Source: JBGSLA01 sp041740935 (GTDB taxonomy: Bacteria; Desulfobacterota; Desulfobaccia; Desulfobaccales; 0-14-0-80-60-11). Taken from it: 27,672 nt of DNA. Below are positions 1 to 7,289 of this stretch, piece by piece. The stretch is taken from the NCBI GenBank assembly GCA_041740935.1, contig JBGSLA010000159.1:1-27672 (forward strand). The letters are read 5' to 3'. The notes under the pieces are model-generated. The model saw only the letters and a program-made list of their open reading frames with translations, ran no database searches and was not told the origin of the DNA. The position numbers were made by a program, and so were the translations under genes. The first letter of the stretch is position 1; each line of letters opens with the position of its first letter.

Positions 1-301
1 CTCCCAGGCCGCGCAGGAAGCTGCTCGTGCCTCCCGCCGGAGACGCGGCCATGCCCCGGGGGGAAGCGGCAGAGGGGGCACCCGGTTGGGCCGGGGTCGA
101 GGGCCTGACCCCCGGGCTCGTGGGCGGGGTGTAAGGCTTAACCGGGGTCATGCTCCGGGATCCCCGGCTGCCGAAAGACCCCCCGCCGGACATGCCCCGG
201 CCCGCCCGGGCCAGGGCCTCGGACGGAACCGTCCAGGTCAAAAACATGAGCAAAAACAGGATGCTGAAGACCTTAAGCAACCTCATTTTTCTGATTTCCA
301 T
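1..301 (-). CDS. Tim44-like domain membrane protein, N-terminal part (cut by window edge)
   Basis: Reading leftwards from the ATG at 301, an open frame of 100 codons runs off the window without a stop. It begins MEIRKMRLLKVFSILFLLMF, a signal peptide or membrane anchor ending near PSEALARAG. A Gly/Ser/Arg stretch (GGGSFGSRGSRSM) and a Pro/Ala/Ser-rich linker (TPPTSPGVRPSTPAQPG) follow. This order, with the 'FGSRGSRS' signature after the signal sequence, is typical of bacterial Tim44-like proteins, whose C-terminal Tim44 domain would lie outside the window. A strong GGAGG lies 7 nt before the ATG and decides the start. The exact role of bacterial members is poorly known. The assignment rests on the N-terminal signature only, because the domain itself is not visible. 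Confidence 0.7.
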   Translation of the reverse strand, partial: MEIRKMRLLKVFSILFLLMFLTWTVPSEALARAGRGMSGGGSFGSRGSRSMTPVKPYTPPTSPGVRPSTPAQPGAPSAASPRGMAASPAGGTSSFLRGLG

Positions 302-374
302 GGAATATCCTCCACCATCAAAGTGCCAAAAGTGCAATGACAATGCACGAGGTTATTGCAAAGGTGGTTCACTT

Positions 375-446
375 TGTCATCCTGAACGAAGCGAAGGATC
401 TCAAGCTCCTGAAAATACGAGATGCTTCGCTCCGCTCAGAATGACA
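375..446. repeat. Imperfect inverted repeat, TGTCATCCTGAACG...CAGAATGACA type
   Basis: The left arm (TGTCATCCTGAACGAAGCGA) and right arm (ending CGCTCAGAATGACA) form a long imperfect palindrome around a short AT-richer centre. A second copy of the same arms lies at 22231-22404, so this is a dispersed repeat and not a gene-specific terminator. It sits between the two leftmost minus-strand genes. Similar 'TCATTCTGAGCGAAGCGAAG' repeats are common in several bacterial phyla. Confidence 0.75.
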
Positions 447-487
447 GGTTCCAACCACAATGAGTGTTCCAGAAGCCTTACTGCACG

Positions 488-522
488 AAAAAACCATTAT
501 TTCCCCGGCGCTGGGGTTTTTT
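488..522 (-). terminator. Probable rho-independent terminator overlapping the end of the TPR gene
   Basis: An 8-bp perfect stem (AAAAAACC at 488-495, GGTTTTTT at 515-522) encloses a second CCCC/GGGG stem (503-506 with 513-516). On the minus strand the stem ends in six T, as expected for a terminator. The stop codon of the small TPR lipoprotein gene (497-499) lies inside the loop side of the hairpin, so termination would occur directly at the end of the coding sequence. The T/A symmetry means it could act in both directions. Confidence 0.5.
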
Positions 523-1240
523 GCCCCCCGCCTGTCATGCCCTCCAGCTCCTGACAACAGAGGGGATGGCCCAGGGCGCAGCCCTGCTGAAAATCGGCCC
601 GGGCCTGGTCCGGGCGGTTCAGGTGGCGCAGGTACATCTGTCCCCGGGAAAAATAGAACAGGGGGGAATCCGGGGCCAGGCGGATGGCGGCGCTGAAGGC
701 CTCCACGGCAGCCTCCGGACGGTTCAGGGCAAACTCCACCATGCCCAGTTTGAAATGGGCCCAGGGGTCGGTGGGGGCCAGGGACACGGCCTGGGCGATA
801 TCCGCCTTGGCCTTGTCCACCTCGCCCTCCTGAATCAGATTTTCCCCCCGCTCCTTATAAGCCTCGGCGTTTTTGGGGTCCAGGGCCAGCACTTCGGTAA
901 ACACCGCGATGGCCTCCCCCTGCCGCTCCAATTCCCCCAAAACCTTCCCCTGGGCCATCATCAGGGGGATATTTTTCGGGTTCTGCTCCAGCCCTGTGCT
1001 CAGGTTGCTCAGGGCCTCCGGGCGGCGCTCCAGCGCGATCAGGGAAAGGGCCCGGGCCCGCCAGGCCTCCGGGTTTTGGGGGGATTTTTGGACCGCCCGG
1101 CCCAAAAGCTCCACCGCCTGCTCGTGTTTTTTGGCCTTCTGGGCCGCCAGACCCTGCTCCAACGGATCCTGGCCGCAGCCCAAGCCGGCCCCCAGGACCG
1201 CGGCGATCGCCACTGCCAGGAAGAGGCGTCGCCTCGTCAT
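497..1240 (-). CDS. TPR-repeat lipoprotein
   Basis: The protein is 247 aa from the ATG at 1240 (MTRRRLFLAVAIAAVLGAGL). It has a basic N-terminus, a hydrophobic segment and a lipobox ending GLGC, so it is probably lipidated and anchored in the envelope. The open frame extends 37 codons further upstream, but the signal peptide fixes the start at 1240. The rest is a run of about five tetratricopeptide repeats, recognisable from 34-residue spaced patterns such as NPEAWRARALSLIALERRPE, DPKNAEAYKERGENLIQEGE and DPWAHFKLGMVEFALNRPEA, which normally form a protein-binding superhelix. It ends with a short Gly/Lys-rich tail. Nothing in the neighbourhood names a partner. The family assignment is firm; the specific role is unknown. 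Confidence 0.8.
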   Translation of the reverse strand: MTRRRLFLAVAIAAVLGAGLGCGQDPLEQGLAAQKAKKHEQAVELLGRAVQKSPQNPEAWRARALSLIALERRPEALSNLSTGLEQNPKNIPLMMAQGKVLGELERQGEAIAVFTEVLALDPKNAEAYKERGENLIQEGEVDKAKADIAQAVSLAPTDPWAHFKLGMVEFALNRPEAAVEAFSAAIRLAPDSPLFYFSRGQMYLRHLNRPDQARADFQQGCALGHPLCCQELEGMTGGGQKTPAPGK

Positions 1241-1366
1241 ACGCCGGCACCCCTCAGGAGGTGCTGTGTCATCGAACTTTTCCCTTTGAGTTTTGTGACT
1301 CTTTGCCGGCGCAGGCTTAACTTTCTCGGTTACAATGGCCGCCCCCGTCAATGACCATCTTTTGCA

Positions 1367-1387
1367 GGGGCGGGGTAACCCCGCCCC
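1367..1387. repeat. Perfect GC hairpin (GGGGCGGGG / CCCCGCCCC), intergenic repeat type
   Basis: A 9-bp perfect stem with a TAA loop is followed by CTACGG, giving the 'GGGGCGGGxx..CCxGCCCCTACGGG' form. A very similar hairpin occurs at 22512-22533, also followed by CTACGGG, so it belongs to a dispersed family. It lies in the 311-base gap between the TPR lipoprotein start and the htpX stop; I see no other feature or credible gene in that gap. Confidence 0.65.
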
Positions 1388-1551
1388 TACGGGGGGGGGT
1401 TCGCGTTTTGCCTGCGGCTATAGAAAAATGGCTTTTTGACCGCAACTTGGTATCACTCTCCGAGCCAGCGGTCGGCCCCTTAAAACCAAAGGCCATTCAC
1501 CCCGGGGCAAATGACCTTCGGCTGATTTTATCCATCGGTGCGCGGCCCCAC

Positions 1552-2397
1552 TTAATAACCCCGCATGGCCCGAAGACGCGCCACCCGCTCCTCGATGGGC
1601 GGATGGGTGCTGAACAGGTTCTGAATGCCGCCGCCCGTCAGGGGATTGACGATGTAGAGGGGCTCGGTGGCCGGGTTGGCCTGCATGGGCGCGGCCTGCA
1701 CCCCATAGGCCAGCTTTTCCAGGGCCCGGGCCAGGGATTCGGGGTTGTGGCACAGGTGCGCCCCGGTTTCATCAGCGATATATTCCCGGGAACGGGAGAT
1801 GGCCATCTGGATGAGCATGGCCGCAATGGGGGCCAGAATCATCACCAAAATCCCCCCTACAGCCCCCACACCGCCCCCCTCTTCATCATCACCGGACCTG
1901 CCGAACAAAAAGGGGCCGTAATAAGCCAGGTAGGTAATGGCCGCCCCCAGGGTGGAGGCCACCGACTGAATCAGGATGTCCCGGTTCTTGATGTGGCCGA
2001 TCTCATGGGCCAGCACCCCTTTGAGCTCCGCCGGGGTGAGCAGCCTTAAGATCCCGGTGGTCACCGCCACAACGCCGTGTTCCGGGTTGCGCCCGGTGGC
2101 GAAGGCGTTGGGGTTGTCGGTCTCCATGACATACACCCGGGGCTTGGGGATATTGGCCGCGGCGCTCAACTCTTCCACCAGGCGGTGCAATTCCGGCGCC
2201 TGGGAAGGGTCCACTTCCTGGGCCCCGGCCATGCGCAGGACGATTTTGTCGGAGAACCAGTAGCTGAAGAAGTTCATGGCCACGGCTATGACCAGGGCGA
2301 TCTGCATGCCCCCCTGGCCGCCGATGAGCTTGCCGATGAGCACCATCAGCACCGTCAGGCCGGCCAATAAGATAAAAGTTTTTACTCGGTTATCCAT
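1552..2397 (-). CDS. htpX: Membrane zinc metalloprotease HtpX (M48B)
   Basis: This 281-aa protein, normal for HtpX, has two N-terminal membrane segments (about residues 7-25 and 30-48). The zinc motif HEIGH is at 131-135, inside LAHEIGHIKNRD, and the third ligand Glu205 is in the conserved SRSREYIAD. Two further hydrophobic stretches (about 148-166 and 178-200) flank the active site, as in the family. The C-terminus has the usual STHPPIEERVARL. HtpX is an inner-membrane protease that degrades misfolded or damaged membrane proteins, partly overlapping FtsH. GGAG lies 8 nt before the ATG. The gene follows tlyA on the same strand with a gap of about 75 nt, so the two may be co-transcribed, although they are functionally unrelated. 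Confidence 0.95.
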   Translation of the reverse strand: MDNRVKTFILLAGLTVLMVLIGKLIGGQGGMQIALVIAVAMNFFSYWFSDKIVLRMAGAQEVDPSQAPELHRLVEELSAAANIPKPRVYVMETDNPNAFATGRNPEHGVVAVTTGILRLLTPAELKGVLAHEIGHIKNRDILIQSVASTLGAAITYLAYYGPFLFGRSGDDEEGGGVGAVGGILVMILAPIAAMLIQMAISRSREYIADETGAHLCHNPESLARALEKLAYGVQAAPMQANPATEPLYIVNPLTGGGIQNLFSTHPPIEERVARLRAMRGY

Positions 2398-2473
2398 ACG
2401 TTACGCTCCATCAACAAGGAATGTCCTGAGAATCCTTGGGGTCATCAGGTTAGAGTTTGCGTCTGCCTAAATA

Positions 2474-3265
2474 TTAAGGAGAAGGGGGAGGTTTGTCAAT
2501 AAAATCCGGACCGGCGACACCGGCCTGGGGGACCTTAACATAAAGGAAATACTCCTGATTGCCCTTGGGTCCCTTTAGGGGCGAGGCGAAGCCGGCGCTC
2601 GGCTGGAGCCCCAGACCGCAGGCGACCCGGGCCACGCTTTCCACCGCTTCCTGCTGCAGGGCCGGGTCCCGCACCACCCCCCCCTTACCTACCCTGCCCC
2701 GGCCCACCTCGAATTGGGGCTTCACCAAAGCCAGGATGGCGCCGCCGGGTTTGATAAACTCCAGGATCTTGGGGAGAACCAGGGTAAGGGAAATAAAGGA
2801 CAGGTCCAAAGTGGCGAGATCCACCGGCTCGGGGATGGCGGATTTAGGCAGCAGGCGGATATTGACCCTTTCCAGCACCTCCACCCTGGGGTCCCGGCGG
2901 ATCATGGGATGGAGCTGCCCATAGCCCACGTCCACGGCATAGAGCCGGGCCGCGCCCCTGAGCAGCAGCACCTGGCAGAAGCCCCCGGTGCTGGCCCCGG
3001 CGTCGAGACAAATGAGGCCCTGGGGGTCCACCCCGAAGTGGTCCAGGGCCGCGGCCAGCTTCTCTCCCCCCCGGCTGACGTACTGGGAGGCCGGCGCCAG
3101 GACCTGGACCTCCGCCGCCGCGGCCACCAAAGTCCCGGCCTTGGTCACCGGCACACCACTCACCCGCACCCGCCCGGCTAGAATCAAGGCCTGGGCCTGG
3201 GCCCGGCTGTCGGCCAACCCCCGGCTCACCAGGAGAGTATCCAGCCGATTTTTCGGAGGCTTCAT
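2474..3265 (-). CDS. tlyA: TlyA family rRNA (cytidine-2'-O)-methyltransferase
   Basis: The protein is 263 aa from the ATG at 3265. An S4 RNA-binding domain covers about residues 4-65 (RLDTLLVSRGLADSRAQAQ, LILAGRVRVSG). An FtsJ-like Rossmann methyltransferase domain follows, with the SAM motif LDAGASTGGFCQVLL, then DVGYGQLHP, TLDLSFISL and LVKPQFEVGR. The family methylates 2'-OH groups of 16S and 23S rRNA cytidines and was historically called hemolysin A. An upstream in-frame start would add 26 residues, but family members begin directly before RLDxxLVxRG, so the internal ATG is chosen; its ribosome-binding site (AGGA) is distant and weak. The gene lies upstream of htpX on the same strand and is divergent from the glycoside hydrolase at 3561. 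Confidence 0.92.
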   Translation of the reverse strand: MKPPKNRLDTLLVSRGLADSRAQAQALILAGRVRVSGVPVTKAGTLVAAAAEVQVLAPASQYVSRGGEKLAAALDHFGVDPQGLICLDAGASTGGFCQVLLLRGAARLYAVDVGYGQLHPMIRRDPRVEVLERVNIRLLPKSAIPEPVDLATLDLSFISLTLVLPKILEFIKPGGAILALVKPQFEVGRGRVGKGGVVRDPALQQEAVESVARVACGLGLQPSAGFASPLKGPKGNQEYFLYVKVPQAGVAGPDFIDKPPPSP

Positions 3266-3560
3266 AAAAGCGCGACGGTTTCCTGAGAGAGGCTTTGCCT
3301 GCCGGGTCAGCGGGTTCGGTAAAAATCCACAGGGGGACGACACGCCGGAAAACCGGGCGTTCAGTAATTGGAAATTTAAAATAACCTAATATAACTCAGC
3401 TTTAACAGCAACCGAAAAAAGACTACAATACCTCTCATCCAGGATGACTGCTCGACCCGAGCCTTAAGCGCCCCAAAGGGGTTTTCCGGTGGAGGTCCTG
3501 AAGGACTTCGAAGGATATCCCTGAATCCTTCAATGCCATACAGAGCCAGGAGAGAACCAC

Positions 3561-5621
3561 ATGCCAAGAGACCTTCCGGTGGGCAACGGCCAGCTGCTGG
3601 TCTGTTTTGATCACGATTATTGTCTGCGGGACCTGTATTTCCCCCATGTAGGCCAGGAAAACCATCTGGGGGGCAGTTACTGCCGCCTGGGGGTCTGGGT
3701 GGACGGGCAGTTCTCCTGGGTGGGCGCGGATTGGCGGCCGGACCTGCGCTATGAGCCCGAAACCCTGGTCACCCGGGTGGGCCTCGAGCATAAGGGTCTG
3801 GGGGTCAGACTGGTGTGCGGCGATGCGGTGGATTTCCACGAAAATCTCTATGTGCGGCGGATAATGGTGGAAAATCTGGAGCCGAGGACTCGGGAGATCC
3901 GCCTGTTTTTCAGCCTCGACCTCAACATCTCCGGCAACGCCGTGGGGGACACCGCGGCCTTCGACCCCCAGAGCGGCGGGGTGGTGCACTACAAGGGCCC
4001 GCGCTATTTTCTGGCCAACGGCCGCTCGGGGGACCAAGACGGCCTGGAGCAATACGCCACCGGGCAAAAGGGCCGGGAGGGCATGGAAGGCACCTACCGG
4101 GACGCGGAAGACGGCCTGCTGTCCGGCAACCCCATCGCCCAGGGTTCGGTGGATTCGGTCATCGGGGTGAAGCTCAGCCTGGAGGGCGCCGGCCGGGGCG
4201 AAGCCTATTTCTGGATCGCCGCGGGTGAAACCTGGGAAGAGGTGCGCCGCCTGGACGACCTGGCGCGGCGCAAGCACCCCCAAACTCTGTTGGCGCGCAC
4301 CGCGGCCTACTGGCGCCTCTGGGTGCGCAAAGAATCGCCGCCGTTGGCCCGGGTGCCCGCCGAGGTGGGCGAACTGTACCAGCGCAGCCTGCTCATTCTC
4401 CGGACCCAGATCGACTGGCAGGGGGGCATCCTGGCCGCCAATGACTCGGATGTCATCCAGTATAACCGGGACACATACTCCTATGTCTGGCCCCGGGACG
4501 CGGCGCTGGCGGCCTACGCCCTGGATCTGGCGGGCTATCGGGGCCTGTCCATGCCCTTTTTCCGGTTCATTGCCGACCGCATGACCCCGGAGGGCTATCT
4601 GCTGCACAAATACAACCCGGACGGCACCCTGGCCTCCTCCTGGCACCCCTGGTTTTCCGGGGGCCAACCCCAGCTGCCCATCCAGGAAGACTCCACCGCC
4701 CTGGTGATCTGGGCCTTATGGCATCATTTCGTGCTGTACCGGGACATCGAATTCGTCAAGCCCCTGTACCGGCCGCTGATCAAAAATGGAGCCCAGTTCA
4801 TGTCCCGCTACCGGGATGAAACCACCGGTCTGCCGGGGCTGTCCTACGACCTGTGGGAGGAGCGCCGGGGGATTTTCAGCTTTACGGTGGGCGCGGTGTT
4901 CGGGGGCCTGACCGCGGCGTCGCTTTTCTGCAAAATTTTCGGCGAGGATGACCATGCCGAGCACTTCCGCCGGGTGGCCGCCGAAATCCGGGACGCCGCC
5001 TCCCGGCATCTGTGGCGGGAAGACCTGGGCCGCTTCTGCCGGGGGCTTACCCCCACCCCTGAGGGCGGCCTGGCCGTGGACCACACCTGCGACGCCAGCC
5101 TCTGGGGGCTGTTCGCCTTTGGCCTGTACGGCGCCAGCGATCCCCGCCTGGTGGCCACCATGGCGGCCCTGCGCCAAAAACTCTGGCTCAACACCCCGGT
5201 GGGGGGCCTGGCCCGGTTCGAAGCCGACGGCTATTACCGGGTAAACCCGGAGGTGCCGGGCAATCCCTGGATTATCTGCACCCTGTGGCTGGCCGATTAT
5301 CTGTTGGAAAAAGGCGACCATGACGGGGAAGTGGCCGAAGCCCAGGAGATCCTAACTTGGGTGGCCCGGCACGCCCGGCCCTCGGGGGTCCTGGCCGAAC
5401 AACTGCACCCGGACACCGGCGAGCCCCTGTCCGTCGCCCCCCTGGCCTGGAGCCATGCCGCGTTTTTGGCCACCACCCATCGACTCCTGCGGCGCCTGGC
5501 CAAAGACGAGGCCTGTCCGACCTGCGGCGCCGCCTTTATGCCCTATCTGCGCCGGGAGGACTGGCTTGAGCAGTTGTACACCCAGACCTGCGACTCCATC
5601 CATGGTCTGTGCAAGTTTTAG
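3561..5621 (+). CDS. Glycoside hydrolase family 15 protein (glucoamylase/trehalase-like)
   Basis: This 686-aa protein has two parts. The N-terminal half, about residues 1-270, is the beta-sandwich domain typical of prokaryotic GH15 proteins (PVGNGQLLVCFDHDYCLRDL, YFPHVGQENHLGG). The (alpha/alpha)6 catalytic domain follows, marked by NRDTYSYVWPRDAALAAYAL, QEDSTALVIWALW and PLAWSHAAF. The expected general acid is Glu433 (DLWEER) and the expected base Glu613 (LAEQLHPDTGEP). The family hydrolyses alpha-glucosidic bonds of starch, glycogen fragments or trehalose; the substrate cannot be chosen from sequence alone. No signal peptide is seen, so it is probably cytoplasmic and may act on stored glucan. 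GGAGAG lies 7 nt before the ATG. It stands alone, converging on the histidine kinase gene. Confidence 0.9.
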   Translation: MPRDLPVGNGQLLVCFDHDYCLRDLYFPHVGQENHLGGSYCRLGVWVDGQFSWVGADWRPDLRYEPETLVTRVGLEHKGLGVRLVCGDAVDFHENLYVRRIMVENLEPRTREIRLFFSLDLNISGNAVGDTAAFDPQSGGVVHYKGPRYFLANGRSGDQDGLEQYATGQKGREGMEGTYRDAEDGLLSGNPIAQGSVDSVIGVKLSLEGAGRGEAYFWIAAGETWEEVRRLDDLARRKHPQTLLARTAAYWRLWVRKESPPLARVPAEVGELYQRSLLILRTQIDWQGGILAANDSDVIQYNRDTYSYVWPRDAALAAYALDLAGYRGLSMPFFRFIADRMTPEGYLLHKYNPDGTLASSWHPWFSGGQPQLPIQEDSTALVIWALWHHFVLYRDIEFVKPLYRPLIKNGAQFMSRYRDETTGLPGLSYDLWEERRGIFSFTVGAVFGGLTAASLFCKIFGEDDHAEHFRRVAAEIRDAASRHLWREDLGRFCRGLTPTPEGGLAVDHTCDASLWGLFAFGLYGASDPRLVATMAALRQKLWLNTPVGGLARFEADGYYRVNPEVPGNPWIICTLWLADYLLEKGDHDGEVAEAQEILTWVARHARPSGVLAEQLHPDTGEPLSVAPLAWSHAAFLATTHRLLRRLAKDEACPTCGAAFMPYLRREDWLEQLYTQTCDSIHGLCKF

Positions 5622-5674
5622 GGTTGAGGCCGTGAACTGATTAAAACAGACTATAAGTACTTAAAAATAGACAA

Positions 5675-6727
5675 TCATTTCGGTAAGAAGATATGAAAAG
5701 TTGCACCTTTTCCCGGTTCACTTGATACTCCCAAGCGTCCCCCGCACTTAGCTAACAGATACAATGACACGCTCAACCCCAAATGAGTGCTCTCAGCTTT
5801 CTTGCCGGTAAATGTGCTTTGTAATTCGTGTTTAATTTTTTCCAACTCGAGACCCGGACCATTGTCTTCCACTTCGATTTGCACCTGGTCTGCTTGAGCA
5901 AGAACGCGAATCTGAATGTGATTACCATATTTCATGGCGTTGCTGAGGATATTTTGTAAGACAACCTCTGTGGCATAAGGCTCAAATTGAAAGGGTAAGG
6001 TTTCCCGGCAATCCTCCCAAGGCAGACCATTAATTTCCACCTTTATCTCTTGTTCCTGGAAACGTAGTGTTAAGAGTGTTTTGAGTGAAGATACCAGAAC
6101 TGAAAAAAGGTCTTGGGGGACCAGCATCAAACAATCGCTGGCTAGAGCCCGCAACAATTGCAATTCCTTGTTTAACGTATCTTCCAAATCTCTGGCGGCA
6201 CTGTCCAGGGTGACAATATGGTTTTCTAAATTTTGGAATTCTTTAGAATATTCCTGAAAACCAGGGCAATCATCCCGTTTGGCGCAGATTCCTTCTAAAA
6301 CTTCATCTAAATTTCCAAGCTTGTTCTTCACACGATTGGAAAGCCCTTTAATGCCAATGGCCAAGTTTTTGTAATGATGCCTCAGGCTGGCTACTTGCAG
6401 TTCAAATTCTTTTCGTAAAAATTCCTCATGAAGCTTACTTTCCTTGAGAAGGCTGTAAACCCAACCCAAAACGCTGCCAAAGAAGGCACCCGAGAGTCCG
6501 AAAAAGACAGTTAAAGGCCAGGCCTGGAAGGAAAAACTGTGAAGAATGGCCTGGGTAAAAGATAGGGTCCCGTCTTGATAGAGATATTCATGAAAGACAT
6601 AAATCAACATAAATAGCGGGTGCCCCAAAAAAACCCCGGATAAGGCTCCCAAAAAAAAACCCCAAAATGGGTAATTTCCCCGGAACAGGACAGGCCTGGG
6701 AGGCTCCAGAAATTCTATCTGACGCAT
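5675..6727 (-). CDS. Membrane-bound histidine kinase, orphan, AT-richer than its surroundings
   Basis: This 350-aa protein has hydrophobic segments at about 22-45 and 68-92, with a short loop and no recognisable extracellular sensor domain. A coiled region then carries LRHHYKNLAIGIKGL (residues 115-129). His117 lies four residues before Asn121, resembling the H-x-x-x-N phospho-acceptor box of DcuS/CitA/Spo0B-type kinases. The ATPase domain has an N box (LQNILSNAMKYG, 257-268), a G1 box (EDNGPGL, 287-293), a G2 box (HLGLSVS) and GKGATFHIFLPK at the end. No response regulator is adjacent. Base composition is clearly lower in GC than the flanking genes, suggesting acquisition. I see no good ribosome-binding site before the ATG. 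Kinase function is likely, but signal and partner are unknown. Confidence 0.82.
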   Translation of the reverse strand: MRQIEFLEPPRPVLFRGNYPFWGFFLGALSGVFLGHPLFMLIYVFHEYLYQDGTLSFTQAILHSFSFQAWPLTVFFGLSGAFFGSVLGWVYSLLKESKLHEEFLRKEFELQVASLRHHYKNLAIGIKGLSNRVKNKLGNLDEVLEGICAKRDDCPGFQEYSKEFQNLENHIVTLDSAARDLEDTLNKELQLLRALASDCLMLVPQDLFSVLVSSLKTLLTLRFQEQEIKVEINGLPWEDCRETLPFQFEPYATEVVLQNILSNAMKYGNHIQIRVLAQADQVQIEVEDNGPGLELEKIKHELQSTFTGKKAESTHLGLSVSLYLLAKCGGRLGVSSEPGKGATFHIFLPK

Positions 6728-6844
6728 AGCTTATTTCTAACAGAGAAGAAGTCTTAAAAATACATTAAGCATTCTTTTCCATCTCGCAAGAAACCAGGTG
6801 TACCGGTCCACAGCATTTTGGACCCATTTCCTGCCGACCCCCGG

Positions 6845-7210
6845 CTAACCCCGGTTCAAGCGCCAATCATACGATTGGTAGCTTACCTGCAGGGTGTCGG
6901 CCTGATCTTCCAGGACAGCGCGATCCTGGGCCTGAAACAGGTAAGGCGCGATAAACCGCAGGCGTTCGACCTGGGTGGCGCCGAAATCCCGGGCGTACCA
7001 CTTAAAGACCTGGTATAAGGAAATACTGCGGTTTTCCCGGTCCAGAGCCGCGCCGCCGGAGTTGACAAAGGCCTCAGCCGCGAAGGTGAGTTCCTGTTCC
7101 AGGTTTTCGAGGGTTTAGACGTCGATGAAGGGGCAGGAGGAAAGGCCGCACACCAGGGTAAAGTGAATCCGGGGGTCCAGGGGAGGGCGGAAATGACCCA
7201 CCCCCTCTCC
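6845..7210 (-). pseudogene. DUF547 protein remnant with internal stop codon
   Basis: Reading leftwards, one frame gives LDPRIHFTLVCGLSSCPFID V, then TAA at 7115-7117, then, in the same frame, TLENLEQELTFAAEAFVNSG and further on SLYQVFKWYARDFG, LRFIAPYLFQ and YQSYDWRLNRG, stopping at 6845-6847. These are the conserved blocks of the DUF547 C-terminal half (DPRIHFALNCGARSCP, a FxWYxxDFG block, and a terminal YDWxLN). The stop replaces a position that is usually Tyr, consistent with a single-base TAC/TAT to TAA change. The N-terminal half and any start are missing; similarity fades near 7210-7240, just before the next gene on the plus strand. It is therefore called a decayed, 5'-truncated gene. 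Confidence 0.75.
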
Positions 7211-7289
7211 CGGTTTTTGGGGAGAAGTCTCGAAATCCGTGCGAAAACATGGTAAGGTTAGCATATCTTTCAGAAACCGGAGTTGCTCA

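Noticed and set aside
86..554. Overlapping plus-strand frames in the first 550 bases
   Set aside because: They run opposite the Tim44-like gene and through the repeat at 375-446; no leader or domain.
3435..4667. 410-codon minus-strand frame opposite the GH15 gene
   Set aside because: The GH15 frame is clearly real; this one is a GC-driven shadow.
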